From the NCBI RefSeq assembly GCF_003443655.1, contig NZ_CP031941.1:3594501-3658500 (forward strand): a stretch of 64,000 nucleotides of DNA, read 5' to 3'. The translations under genes were made by a program, and so were the position numbers. Below the pieces are notes generated by a model. It had not been told where the DNA came from and did not search any database. It saw only the letters and a list, made by a program, of their open reading frames with translations. The DNA comes from Nostoc sphaeroides (GTDB taxonomy: Bacteria; Cyanobacteriota; Cyanobacteriia; Cyanobacteriales; Nostocaceae). Each line of letters starts with the position of its first letter. Position 1 is the first letter of the stretch. Positions 43,817-52,332 of the stretch are shown here, one piece after another.

Positions 43817-43961
43817 GGAGTTAGGAGTTAGGAGTGAGGAGTGAGGAGTTAGGAGTTAGGAGTTAGGAGTTAGGAGTTAGGAGTGAGGAGTTAGGAGTTA
43901 GGAGTTAGGAGTTAGGAGTTAGGAGTTAGGAGTGAGGAGTTAGGAGTTAGGAGTGAGGAGT
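43817..43961. repeat. Long STRR array (GGAGTTA / GGAGTGA heptamers)
   Basis: About 20 consecutive heptamers with only T/G variation at one site, followed by TCTCCTTGTCTCCTTG. Lies between the convergent CBS-CP12 and lptF/G-like genes. Confidence 0.92.
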
Positions 43962-44005
43962 TATTCTCCTTGTCTCCTTGTCCCCATGCTCCCTGCGATC
44001 TCAAT

Positions 44006-45181
44006 TTAGCGATTGGCAACTCGCATCAATAAGAATAGGCCTATTGCCAGAAAAAGAAAGTTGGGCAACCAAGCCCCCATAAAGGGAGAGAGGACACCTG
44101 CTTGCGCGATCGCACCACTAATAAAGAAAATTAAGTAGTATGAAAAAATTACTACGACACTAATCCCAAAGCTGGTACCTCTCCCAGTTCGCTGGGGTAT
44201 GCTTCCCATCGCTGCACCTACCAAGCCAAAAACTACGCATACAAAAGGTAAAGAGATTTTTTGTTGAATCCGCACTTCGAGTTTACGAATTTTTTGGCGA
44301 TCGCCACCGAGAAGTTCTACTTGTAGTTGATCTAGTGCTTCAGCAATATTCATTTCACCGTAGTCTCGGCTTTTCTCTGCCAGACTTAATGGGGTGCGCG
44401 GTAGTTGCAGTTGTTGGTGTTCAAATCTAACGATGTTGCGATAAGAGCGATCGGCAGCAACAAAATAGATGGTACCGTTGTAAAAATCCCAGACATTTTG
44501 AGAAGGATTCCATTGGGCAGATTCTGATACCACAATTTGATTCAGATTTTTTGTTGAACGATCTATAATCGTCAAACCTGACATCCGCTTACCATCAAAT
44601 TGGTCGGCGTAAAAAAAGCGTGTCAATATCCTATTCTTAGAACCATCCGGCTGTGTCACATCTTGGTATTCAGGATAGAAAATATTTTGCTGTTTCAAAA
44701 TTGGCTTATCTGATTTTAGGGCTTTATTCAGGGTCATCGCCGCTTGATAATTTGCTGCTGGTGCAATTTGTTCGTTAAACACAAATGTCAATCCTGTAAC
44801 CACAAGACTCAACATCACAGCAGTTAGCACTATGCGATAGACACTCACCCCACAACCACGCAGGGCAATTAGTTCGCTCTCGCTAGAAAGACGACTGTAA
44901 GTCATCAAAGTAGCCAGTAGCGTAGACATGGGGAAGGCTAAAACGATAAAGTTGGGAAACTTTAGCAAAAAAACCTGAATGGCAATGTCTATGGGTAGCC
45001 CAGATTCTACAATTTTTCTGACGAGATCAAATACAGCATCAATGGTAACGCCAAGTGATGAAAAAGCTCCGACACCAAAGAAAAACGGCGCTAACAATTC
45101 GCTAGTAAGGTAACGATCCATGATCGTAAAAGGCAGCAGCGAATGGAGGTTGTAGAAAGACGTAAGTTTCTTTGATATCAT
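44006..45181 (-). CDS. LptF/LptG family permease (YjgP/YjgQ)
   Basis: Inner-membrane subunit of the LPS export ABC transporter. 391 residues: two N-terminal and several C-terminal transmembrane helices flank a periplasmic beta domain (about 115-280). The usual family start MDRYLTSELLAPFFFGVGAF is at residue 21, so ATG 45121 is a good alternative start. Third gene of an lptA-lptB-lptF/G-like minus-strand set; a single permease, as in many cyanobacteria, may act as homodimer. Confidence 0.9.
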   Translation of the reverse strand: MISKKLTSFYNLHSLLPFTIMDRYLTSELLAPFFFGVGAFSSLGVTIDAVFDLVRKIVESGLPIDIAIQVFLLKFPNFIVLAFPMSTLLATLMTYSRLSSESELIALRGCGVSVYRIVLTAVMLSLVVTGLTFVFNEQIAPAANYQAAMTLNKALKSDKPILKQQNIFYPEYQDVTQPDGSKNRILTRFFYADQFDGKRMSGLTIIDRSTKNLNQIVVSESAQWNPSQNVWDFYNGTIYFVAADRSYRNIVRFEHQQLQLPRTPLSLAEKSRDYGEMNIAEALDQLQVELLGGDRQKIRKLEVRIQQKISLPFVCVVFGLVGAAMGSIPQRTGRGTSFGISVVVIFSYYLIFFISGAIAQAGVLSPFMGAWLPNFLFLAIGLFLLMRVANR

Positions 45182-45339
45182 GACTAGCTTGAAAAGTTCA
45201 ATGTTAGTAACCCTGGCGAAATAAAGGATATATAAATTTAATTTTAAAATTAAATTTTAAATACCTGAAAATTAACTAATAAATTCATGTTTAAAATTTA
45301 AAAATAGCCTTTTAAATTATTAACTAAATAACTATTAAT

Positions 45340-46068
45340 TTAGGCTTGAAAATTAGTACCTAAATAATATTGCCGCACCAGGGGGTTGCCGTAGAGTTCG
45401 TCAGCAGCGCCAAAAGCGAGAATTTGTCCTTCGCGCATGATATAGGCGCGATCGGTGATGGCCAGGGTTTCGCGGACATTATGATCTGTAATTAAGATTC
45501 CCATGCCGCGATCGCGCAGTTGGGCGACGATTTGCTGAATTTCTGAAACTGCGATCGGATCAACTCCCGCAAATGGTTCATCCAAAAGTAAAAATTTTGG
45601 CCCTTCTTTTCCAGCAGCCAAAGACCTTGCTAATTCCGTCCGCCGTCGCTCACCACCAGAAAGTTGAATTCCTTTGCTATTGGCTAATTTTTCCAACCGA
45701 AACTCCCGCAGTAAAGTTGTGAGTCGTCTTGACCATTCCCATCGTGGCACATTCGTTTGCTCTAGCACCAAGAGAATATTATCCTCTACCGAAAGTTGGC
45801 GAAAAACACTTGGTTCTTGTGCTAAATAGCCAATACCCAGCCGCGCCCTTTTGTGCATTGGCATTCCTGTAACGTCCAGATTATCCAGCCAAACTTTTCC
45901 TTGATTGGGTTTTTCTAAACCTGTGGCAATGTAAAATGTCGTCGTTTTACCAGCCCCATTGGGGCCTAGTAAACCAACGATTTCGCCCTGAGCAACAGAA
46001 AGGTTGACACGATTGACAATTACTCGCTTGCCGTAAGATTTGTGGATATTCTCTAAAACAATTTTCAC
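45340..46068 (-). CDS. lptB: LPS export ABC transporter ATPase LptB
   Basis: 242-residue ATPase. Walker A GPNGAGKTTTF, Q-loop GYLAQEPSVFRQLSVEDNIL (the LptB-type wording), signature LSGGERRRTELARSL, Walker B FLLLDEPFAGVDP, and switch His in ITDHNVRET. It powers lipopolysaccharide transport. 30 bp downstream of the lptA-like gene. Confidence 0.96.
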   Translation of the reverse strand: MKIVLENIHKSYGKRVIVNRVNLSVAQGEIVGLLGPNGAGKTTTFYIATGLEKPNQGKVWLDNLDVTGMPMHKRARLGIGYLAQEPSVFRQLSVEDNILLVLEQTNVPRWEWSRRLTTLLREFRLEKLANSKGIQLSGGERRRTELARSLAAGKEGPKFLLLDEPFAGVDPIAVSEIQQIVAQLRDRGMGILITDHNVRETLAITDRAYIMREGQILAFGAADELYGNPLVRQYYLGTNFQA

Positions 46069-46098
46069 GCTGGAGCCGCCCTTTCTTGGTGGTAAATG

Positions 46099-46596
46099 CT
46101 AATTAAAAGGCTTCAAAGGTGGTGTTTTTGGGGCAGGTGTTGCAGTTTGTCCATCATTATCTGATTCTTGGATCATGTAGATCGACTCTACCTGACGGTT
46201 GGATTGGGGTAAAGCAACAAATCGCCCTTCGTCGATTAAATAGGTTACCTTCTCCGCCCGAATACTGTTACCGCCCTGTTGCAAAATATAGACGTTCCCA
46301 CTGAAATCAATTCGGCGTTCTTTGCTAAAGTACTGTGCTTGGGCAGATGTTGCCTGAATCTGGCGAGAAGGATACAACATTTGTACGTTACCGCGAGCAG
46401 TAATTACTTGGTTTTTCGCGTCATATTCTTGCACATCAGCGCGGATAGTCAGGGGGCGATTGTCTCTAGATGTTTGTGCGGTAGCTGTTTGCAGTTGAGT
46501 AGGGAAGACAAAAGCACCCAAGAGTGCAGCTGGCAGCATTAAAGCTAATCCAAAGCGACGTATCTGGGATATGGGCAATTGATAGCAGGGCATCAT
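46099..46596 (-). CDS. lptA: LptA/OstA-like periplasmic protein
   Basis: 165 residues with a signal peptide (FGLALMLPAALLGAFVFPTQL). The mature part is one OstA/LptA beta-jellyroll: LTIRADVQEYDAKNQVITARGNVQMLYPSRQIQ-type repeats (seen split over 47-80) and RIDFSGNVYILQQGGNSIRAEKV. Bridges LPS across the periplasm. First gene of the transport set. Confidence 0.88.
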   Translation of the reverse strand: MMPCYQLPISQIRRFGLALMLPAALLGAFVFPTQLQTATAQTSRDNRPLTIRADVQEYDAKNQVITARGNVQMLYPSRQIQATSAQAQYFSKERRIDFSGNVYILQQGGNSIRAEKVTYLIDEGRFVALPQSNRQVESIYMIQESDNDGQTATPAPKTPPLKPFN

Positions 46597-46769
46597 AGCA
46601 ATTGGGGATTCAGGATTTCAGCTTGCATTCTAATTATCTCAACTACTTTATCCAGATATGAAATATACAATCTAGAGTGATTTCCGATAACTACTGGCTG
46701 AAATAGTGACGCTACCCCCAACCTCAAGGTTTCAGGAAATTGACATCTGAGTGAAAATGACGTAGGCAC

Positions 46770-47030
46770 GGCGTTGCTGAATTGAAGTATGAATCTGGAT
46801 GTAGAGACGTAGCTTTTCTTCGTCTCTACAAGGATTTTAATATTAAGTAGTCGGACAAAAATATTTACAGTCATTGCGAGCGTTCGCGTTAGCGTCTCGA
46901 AGAGAAGCGAAGCAATCCCAGCCCTTGCGATTGCTTCATTCCGCTTCGCTCCATTCGCAATGACATTGTGTAATTAATTCTGTCTGACTACTTATGCAAA
47001 ATCATTTTCATACATGGAATCAGCAACGCC
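46770..47030. mobile_element. 261-bp element with GGCGTTGCTGA ends and 8-bp target duplication
   Basis: Ends GGCGTTGCTGAATT and AATCAGCAACGCC-type inverted repeat; flanked by GTAGGCAC at 46762-46769 and 47031-47038. A GTAGAGACG / CGTCTCTAC palindrome and the nested MITE at 46844-46994 lie inside. A related, diverged end pair is at 49453-49582. Confidence 0.8.
46844..46994. mobile_element. MITE with AGTAGTC ends, copy 2 (nested)
   Basis: 151 bp, reverse complement of 687-836 with a few differences. Flanked by TA. Sits inside the 261-bp element. Confidence 0.85.
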
Positions 47031-47084
47031 GTAGGCACAATACCCCTGCCTTAAGCCGTTTTGCGTCTACATGAATTGTGCCTA
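47031..47084. repeat. 54-bp palindromic repeat, copy 2
   Basis: Reverse-oriented diverged copy of 6245-6299 (GTAGGCACAAT ... ATTGTGCCTA). Confidence 0.65.
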
Positions 47085-47234
47085 TCGAGGATTTCGGGCA
47101 ACGCATAATTAATTTACCGAGTTATCCGTGCCGGGAAAGCCCCTAAATTCTATTTATGGGGGCACATCAGGGGCGAATTTATTCGCAGTGATACTTCTCT
47201 ATTGTGATATAATTACGTTAGTGTATTCAACGTA

Positions 47235-48458
47235 ATGATGCTAGTATTTGAGGCAAAATTGGAAGGAACAAAAGAACAGTACCAATCGCTTGATCAAGCG
47301 ATTAGAACTGCTCGTTTTGTTCGTAACAGTTGTGTCCGATACTGGATGGATAATAAAGGTATTGGTAGATACGAGTTGAGCGCTTATTGCGCTATTCTTG
47401 CGTCTAATATTGAGTTTCCGTTCGTTTCCAAGTTGAACTCGATGGCAAGGCAAGCTAGTGCTGAAAGAGCGTGGTCTGCAATTGCTCGATTTTTTGAGAA
47501 CTGCAAGAAAAGCAAACCAGGGAAAAAAGGTTATCCACGATTCAGGTCATATCAGACAAATGGATCTGTTGAGTACAAGACCAGTGGGTGGCGGCTCTCT
47601 GAAGACCGTAGATACATCACTTTTTCGGATGGTTTTCAAGCAGGAACTTTTAAACTTTGGGGAACTCGTGACCTGCATTTTTATCAGTTGAAGCAGTTTA
47701 AGCGCATTCGCGTTGTGCGTCGTGCAGATGGTTATTATTGCCAGTTTTGCATCGACCAAGATCGAATAGAAAAACGACAGCCAACTAATAAAACAGTTGG
47801 GTTAGATGTTGGTTTAAACTATTTCTTGACTGATAGTGATGGAAACCAAGTTGAGAATCCCAGGCATTTGAGAAAGTCGGAAAAATCGCTTAAACGATTG
47901 CAGCGTCGTTTCTCTAAAACCAAAAAAGGTTCTCAGAACCGGGTTAAATTTAGAAATAAATTAGCCCGTAAGCACCTCAAGGTAAATCGCCAGCGTAAAG
48001 ACTTTGCTGTGAAATTGGCAAGGTGCGTAGTGATGTCTAACGACATTGTGGCGTATGAAGACTTGAAGGTACGGAATATGGTAAAAAATCATCATCTAGC
48101 GAAATCGATACATGAAGCAGCATGGATGCAGTTCCGCCAATGGGTTGAATATTTTGGCAAAGTGTTTGGTGTGGCAACTGTTGCAGTTCCACCCCATAAT
48201 ACTTCGCAAAATTGTTCTAATTGTGGTCAGGTTGTCAAAAAATCTCTTAGCACTAGAACTCATTCATGCAACAAGTGCGGAATGGTGTTAGACCGTGACC
48301 ATAATGCTGCGCGAAACATACTTGAGATAGGACTCCGTACCGTGGGGCACACGGGAACGTTAACGTCTGTGGATGAGAACGACCTCTACTTGGGTGATGC
48401 AAATCCTCCAAGCAAGCCGACTCGTGGAAGCAGAAAACCTAAGAAGGCAACTTCTTAG
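47235..48458 (+). CDS. tnpB: TnpB, IS605/IS1341-type RNA-guided nuclease
   Basis: 407 residues. RuvC residues all present: D191 (VGLDVGLN), E275 (VAYEDLKV), D355 (LDRDHNAARN). Zinc ribbon C327-x2-C330 ... C345-x2-C348. The N-terminal OrfB helix-turn-helix/WED region is intact, so probably active. No TnpA transposase is adjacent, so this is a solo IS1341-like element needing TnpA in trans. TnpB proteins cut DNA next to a TAM under guidance of an RNA from the element's right end. Confidence 0.93.
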   Translation: MMLVFEAKLEGTKEQYQSLDQAIRTARFVRNSCVRYWMDNKGIGRYELSAYCAILASNIEFPFVSKLNSMARQASAERAWSAIARFFENCKKSKPGKKGYPRFRSYQTNGSVEYKTSGWRLSEDRRYITFSDGFQAGTFKLWGTRDLHFYQLKQFKRIRVVRRADGYYCQFCIDQDRIEKRQPTNKTVGLDVGLNYFLTDSDGNQVENPRHLRKSEKSLKRLQRRFSKTKKGSQNRVKFRNKLARKHLKVNRQRKDFAVKLARCVVMSNDIVAYEDLKVRNMVKNHHLAKSIHEAAWMQFRQWVEYFGKVFGVATVAVPPHNTSQNCSNCGQVVKKSLSTRTHSCNKCGMVLDRDHNAARNILEIGLRTVGHTGTLTSVDENDLYLGDANPPSKPTRGSRKPKKATS

Positions 48459-48500
48459 AATCCCCGCCATTTTATGGCTGGGGTGGATGTCAACAGATGT
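48380..48500 (+). ncRNA. Candidate omega RNA / right end of the TnpB element
   Basis: The 3' end of tnpB and the following sequence form the usual location of the guide-RNA scaffold. A hairpin CCCCGCCATTTTATGGCTGGGG lies at 48461-48482 just after the stop codon. The exact guide start (element right end) cannot be set from one copy. Confidence 0.45.
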
Positions 48501-48893
48501 CTAATCACTAGACAGCATAATTTTAGGCAAAGATAAGACTTGATTTTCACCTAGCTCACCAGATGTAATCAAGTCTTGCCCTATTTGTTGTAATGTCGTC
48601 AACAACACTGCACTCTGACTCAATAGCTCATCTACGTCAACGCCGCCGTAGCTAGATGGGTAACGGCGTAGGCGATTGCTGCCTTCCCCTAGTAGAATTA
48701 CTGCACCTCGCCAGTTGCGATTCTCTAAATGATACAGCGCCACAGAAATTTGGAGAATACCTTGATAAAAGCTTTTTTCCGGTTCGCCAGCTTCAATCCA
48801 TAAAGCCTCTAAAGTGTCATGACAGGCGTAAAACTGTCCAGAATTGAACTGTTCTACGCCTTGCCAAAACTCTTGCGGGATGGTTTCGCTCAT
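48501..48893 (-). CDS. DUF309 domain protein
   Basis: 130 residues. DUF309 signature FNSGQFYACHDTLEALWIEA with conserved His and Glu, followed by the helical YQGILQISVALYHLENRNWRGAV. Function unknown; some members are linked to metal or nucleotide handling only by prediction. Its ATG overlaps the TGA of ftrC (ATGA), so it is translationally coupled to a redox enzyme. Confidence 0.88.
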   Translation of the reverse strand: MSETIPQEFWQGVEQFNSGQFYACHDTLEALWIEAGEPEKSFYQGILQISVALYHLENRNWRGAVILLGEGSNRLRRYPSSYGGVDVDELLSQSAVLLTTLQQIGQDLITSGELGENQVLSLPKIMLSSD

Positions 48894-49264
48894 CCCATGC
48901 TGTCTCGTACTTCTTTAATTGTTTCGAGAGATATTTCTTGCTGTTCTCCAGCAAACTCGTTGTCAGGGGTGAGGAATAACATGCAATGGCACTCTTTGCG
49001 TTCTCTCATTGGCACACAGGGACAGTTCCAATATGTGGCGTGAACCTCAGCCTCTTTATCTTCGTAATGGCGACAGGGACATAAAGGCGCACCTAGATCG
49101 TCTTTATGTTTCGCTAGTCCTTCAATCACAACTGCGGTAACAGAAGGCTCAGAACAGAAGTATGTTCCAGTACGCTTGGCGTATTGTTCGGAAAAATGCC
49201 GCATTGCCTCTAGGCTTTTATCGCTGGATTTTGTGTTATGTTCTGATGTGATCATGTCGCTCAT
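48890..49264 (-). CDS. ftrC: Ferredoxin:thioredoxin reductase catalytic chain
   Basis: 124-residue catalytic subunit passing electrons from ferredoxin to thioredoxin, which light-activates Calvin-cycle enzymes. Seven conserved cysteines for the 4Fe-4S cluster and active-site disulfide: C37, C62-P-C64, C81-P-C83, C92-H-C94. FTR variable chain (ftrV) is not adjacent. Coupled to DUF309 by a 4-nt overlap. Confidence 0.96.
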   Translation of the reverse strand: MSDMITSEHNTKSSDKSLEAMRHFSEQYAKRTGTYFCSEPSVTAVVIEGLAKHKDDLGAPLCPCRHYEDKEAEVHATYWNCPCVPMRERKECHCMLFLTPDNEFAGEQQEISLETIKEVRDSMG

Positions 49265-49591
49265 AATTTAAATATTTCTTTGCATTGTACCTCAGCCTCA
49301 CTAAGGGATTACGGGTGGATTTCCCCAACCTTACCCGTTCAAGTTGTTTTACCTTTGCTCAAAGGCTGATATATTCGGTGTCCTGGGATCAGAGAAAATC
49401 TCAGAAATCACAGAACCTGAACTTGTCAGCAGTCTTTTAAATTATAAAATTTGGGCGTTGCTGAATAAAGGGATGATTCTTGTAGGGTGGGCATCCTGCC
49501 TGCCCGGAAATACAAGGAACGGGCAAGATGCCCATCCCACAAAACCAGCAAAATCATCCCGCAAATATGCAACACTAAAATTTGAATTGAT
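49265..49591. repeat. Repeat-bearing gap between ftrC and DUF58 gene
   Basis: Contains an inverted-repeat element (about 49453-49582; GGCGTTGCTGAATAAAGGGATGATT / AATCATCCCGCAAATATGCAAC) with an inner GTAGGGTGGGCATCCTGCC / GGGCAAGATGCCCATCCCAC palindrome. The DUF58 gene's 3' end lies just beyond. Confidence 0.65.
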
Positions 49592-50773
49592 TTATGAATG
49601 TAATGTTTTTTGTAGCTGGGATTGCAGTGGGCTGCATCTACGCCCGTCGGAGACACCGCTTTGCAAAACTATACCAGGATGTTCCCAATTGATTACCTCT
49701 TGTTCTGCTAATGAGGAAATATTTGGCCACAAAACCCAGCGACTACCTTGAGGAAGAGTCGCAAGACTTAGGGGGCTTTGAGTTAGCCAAATCAAGGGAT
49801 AATTTTTAGGAACTACTGAACTGGAATCTTCTTGCGCTGTGGTTGCTGCTAAGGTTTCTAGTACAAAGCGATCGCCTTTGATTAAATTTGTTGATGCTGT
49901 CCACAGTTGCACCTGTAATTGTTGTTGCTGTGCATAAAAGTACAGTGATGCTGCGGCAATTACTGCTTGTTCAAAGTTTTCTTCTTCCCAATTGCTAGCG
50001 CTATCAAGGGCAATAACTATTTCTTGTCCACCTGTTACCATTTCTAACTCCCGCACCCTTAATTCTCCATAACGGGCGCTAGTCCGCCAATGAATCAGAC
50101 GGGTGGGATCTCCGATGCGATAAGGACGGAGCGATCGCACCAGCCCCGTTGTCGCTGTCTGCAAGGGTTTACCACGAGGATCGCCCCTTTTGCTCTCTTG
50201 TTGTCCCATTTCGTCTACTAGGGGGCAGGTAGTCAAGGGCAACACTGTGGGATAAACGATCGCTGTGGCAGCACAATCACGCTGACGGCGACACCAGAAC
50301 AACCCCAAAGGCGCACCAGAACCGAGTTCGACTGTGTGCCAGCGATAAACGCCTCGGCGCTGGGTAGGGTGGTAATATACCCAACGGTAACTACCTTGGC
50401 TAGGAATTGTCTCGATGGCTTTTTGTACTGGTTTCCCTAAAACAAAGGGCAGTATATCTTCAACTTGCAATAAGCTTACAGGTTGCTGTGTCTGATTGCA
50501 GATTTCTAATTCCACCGTTAGATCGTCGCCGGCTGACACAGGCTGAATGGGACGGCGGGTGATGGATAGATTTGTGAGCGATCGCGGCGGTAAGATGGCT
50601 GCTACACCCAAAAGGGCAAAACTAATGCCACTAATGGCATACAGCCAACCAGCCATCGTATTGATACCTGCGCCAAAAAAACAAATAGCCGTTGCTGCTA
50701 GCACCCAACCGCCATAAGCAGGGGCACTGGCGCGGATTTCTAACCAATTGGTGATGGGTTTGATGATTTTCAT
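49592..50773 (-). CDS. DUF58 domain protein
   Basis: 393 residues with two N-terminal transmembrane helices (about 20-60), an Ig-like middle region and the DUF58 core PYRIGDPTRLIHWRTSARYGELRVRELE-like segment (about residues 227-255). Such proteins often pair with MoxR ATPases and transglutaminases; none is next to it here. The last about 15 residues run toward the repeat region, so the C-terminus may be altered. Function unknown. Confidence 0.88.
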   Translation of the reverse strand: MKIIKPITNWLEIRASAPAYGGWVLAATAICFFGAGINTMAGWLYAISGISFALLGVAAILPPRSLTNLSITRRPIQPVSAGDDLTVELEICNQTQQPVSLLQVEDILPFVLGKPVQKAIETIPSQGSYRWVYYHPTQRRGVYRWHTVELGSGAPLGLFWCRRQRDCAATAIVYPTVLPLTTCPLVDEMGQQESKRGDPRGKPLQTATTGLVRSLRPYRIGDPTRLIHWRTSARYGELRVRELEMVTGGQEIVIALDSASNWEEENFEQAVIAAASLYFYAQQQQLQVQLWTASTNLIKGDRFVLETLAATTAQEDSSSVVPKNYPLIWLTQSPLSLATLPQGSRWVLWPNISSLAEQEVINWEHPGIVLQSGVSDGRRCSPLQSQLQKTLHS

Positions 50774-50889
50774 GTTTCTTTTTTAACCCAACACCACCCC
50801 AAATTCACAGTGTTTCAGGGGTTGCGTCTGATGTCCTTATCGAAACCGCTTTATAACTTGGTTTACGAAAGTTAAAAAACTCACTCTGC

Positions 50890-51155
50890 TTTTTCGTTCA
50901 GCTAGGGTCTATTCAGGAAATTGGCAGGTGGAATATGAAAGAAACTATCGTCATTGGATTGGAGAAATTAAAACCTTTAGATATGACTTAAATAATCATT
51001 TAACAACGAATTTAACAAACAAGTTACAGGATGATTTAGAGAATATTTATCAAAGTGCGGTTGAGTTTGTGAAAATTAAAACCGATTTAAATATTTTTCT
51101 AGAAAAGTGCCCTTACACTCTTGTAAAATTATTAGATGAAAATTATTTACCTTAA
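50890..51155 (+). pseudogene. DUF29 gene fragment (C-terminal)
   Basis: The best-matching part is the C-terminus: NLTNKLQDDLENIYQSAVEF and FLEKCPYTLVKLLDENYLP, which fits the C-terminal pattern of cyanobacterial DUF29 proteins. The N-terminal half is missing. The frame begins with an ATG at 50928 or 50936 that is probably fortuitous. Confidence 0.6.
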
Positions 51156-51166
51156 AGATATCAGTA

Positions 51167-51305
51167 TTATCTGATTTTTGTGAAATCAAATTTTAACTTA
51201 TCAATACGTGAACTTAAAACTTTCTGGTGACGTTTATCTTTAATATTTTCTAACATCTCTAATGCTAGAGGTGTTAACTGAATTTCAAATTCAATCTTAT
51301 GTGAG
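51167..51305 (-). pseudogene. RelE/ParE-like toxin fragment
   Basis: Minus-strand frame reads HKIEFEIQLTPLALEML ... IKDKRHQKVLSSRIDKLKF and ends at TAA (51167-51169). This resembles the first half of cyanobacterial RelE/ParE-type toxins. No start codon and no C-terminal half: a decayed copy. Confidence 0.5.
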
Positions 51306-51423
51306 TTTTTCTGAAATGAAAGAAGTACCAAAACATATGATGTGTACGATGATGCTCCCCCTACGCACCGTAAATTTTTGCTATGGTTTGGCGATCGCTT
51401 TCTGCAATAATCCCTGCTGGATA

Positions 51424-51452
51424 GCGATGTCTAGAACGGGCTACGCCTACGC
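51424..51452. repeat. GCGATGTCTAGAACGGGCTACGCCTACGC repeat copy
   Basis: Member of the interspersed repeat also at 52403-52431, 52676-52704 (degraded) and 16711-16765 (inverted). Confidence 0.65.
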
Positions 51453-51522
51453 ACAGTTAATTCAAAGGGACATACTAGCGTTGCTAAACCTCGTCTAAAT
51501 CGTGATTTAGTTACTCATCGTT

Positions 51523-51661
51523 TCATACTGAAATGATTTCAAAGGTGTCTTGATGATCAATTCGATAAAACAAGAAATCAGAATCGAGGGTAAGAATTTG
51601 ACGATACCCTGTCTTTTCAGCCGTCAAAACCAATGTAGCATCTGCTAAATCCATTGGGCGA
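51523..51661 (-). pseudogene. PIN-domain (VapC-like) toxin C-terminal fragment
   Basis: Minus-strand frame: MDLADATLVLTAEKTGY, ILTLDSDFLFYRIDHQDTFE, then IISV and stop. The D-x-x-L-A-D-A and L-D-x-D-F acidic residues match the second half of PIN nucleases. The N-terminal half is missing: the short start MTIRETAI lies directly upstream of it, suggesting internal deletion. Confidence 0.6.
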
Positions 51662-51675
51662 TCGCAGTTTCACGA

Positions 51676-51761
51676 ATAGTCATGATAATTGCCTTTTTCA
51701 GTCCTCTTCATTGTTACTCAAAGATTTGACTAAATGCACGGCAATTGCGATCGCAATTGCA
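51676..51761 (-). pseudogene. Antitoxin C-terminal tail, copy 1
   Basis: Minus-strand frame ends AVHLVKSLSNNEED-stop, 12-17 nt before the truncated PIN gene start. A near-identical segment occurs at 52570-52655 (second copy). Confidence 0.5.
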
Positions 51762-52046
51762 CTATTTTTGAGTAACTTCAGTGAGGGCTTCATGGATAAC
51801 CTCATCACTAACACCGTGACGCTTCAAGCTAGCAATCAGTGCTGAGATATTATCCCCCTCCAGTCGTTCCATATCGGATCTTAGCCCTTGCCCAATATAG
51901 GCACGCATTAACGGCTGATAGCCAGAAAATCCCAGTAATGGTGCTATTCTTTTTAAATCTTCAATGACATCTTCGGGAATGCGAATTGTAATTGTAGTCA
52001 TTGGACGATTTTTATCGAGTCGCTTTTTCAGTGCTTCAGCCTTCAT
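51762..52046 (-). CDS. BrnA-like antitoxin (ribbon-helix-helix type)
   Basis: 94 residues. N-terminal basic region, then TITIRIPEDVIEDLKRIAPL, a ribbon-helix-helix-like DNA-binding start, and an acidic C-terminal part. Start at 52046 or at the internal ATG giving MTTITIRIPED. It overlaps the toxin gene by 11 nt, with toxin first, the order known for brnT-brnA. Confidence 0.8.
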   Translation of the reverse strand: MKAEALKKRLDKNRPMTTITIRIPEDVIEDLKRIAPLLGFSGYQPLMRAYIGQGLRSDMERLEGDNISALIASLKRHGVSDEVIHEALTEVTQK

Positions 52047-52332
52047 AATATTCTCGCTCCTTACGTGTAGCTTTACGAGCTGAAATGATCCGAATTATGT
52101 CGTTTTCACGTTCAATGTAGACGACATACAGAAGATTCCACCGTTTGTCTAAGCCAATAACAGCATCTCTTTCTTCATCATTGCGACTTGCATCAACAAC
52201 CACTAAAAACGGATCAAAAAATGCCTCTGTGGCTTGCTGAAATGTCACGCCATCATGATTGCTGGGATTTATCCAAGCTTTTTCTTCGTTCCAAACGAAA
52301 GTGACACCATTAAGCACGAAATACACATCCAT
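52036..52332 (-). CDS. brnT: BrnT family toxin
   Basis: 98 residues. BrnT signature: FVWNEEKAWINPSNHDGVTF, DKRWNLLYVVYIERENDIIR, IISARKATRKEREYYEG at the C-terminus. BrnT is an RNase that blocks translation and is neutralised by BrnA; both control their own promoter. The pair looks intact amid decayed neighbours. Confidence 0.9.
   Translation of the reverse strand: MDVYFVLNGVTFVWNEEKAWINPSNHDGVTFQQATEAFFDPFLVVVDASRNDEERDAVIGLDKRWNLLYVVYIERENDIIRIISARKATRKEREYYEG

Larger units (their letters stand above)
46597..47234. other. Intergenic region made largely of nested elements
   Basis: 638 bp. Contains a 261-bp element (46770-47030) with another 151-bp element inside it, then a 54-bp repeat and the likely left end of the TnpB element (hairpin-rich GCCCCTAAATTC ... 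TATGGGGGC at 47138-47163). TATAAT-like GATATAATTACG at 47205-47216 may drive tnpB. Confidence 0.6.

Noticed and set aside
43817..43961. Possible CRISPR array
   Set aside because: Contiguous 7-bp units with no spacers and no cas genes; it is an STRR.
46593..46874. Minus-strand frame upstream of lptA
   Set aside because: Passes through the palindromic GTAGAGACG repeat and the nested MITE; no protein features.
49344..49751. Plus-strand frame across the ftrC-DUF58 gap
   Set aside because: Runs through an inverted-repeat element and the antisense of the DUF58 gene; no protein family match.
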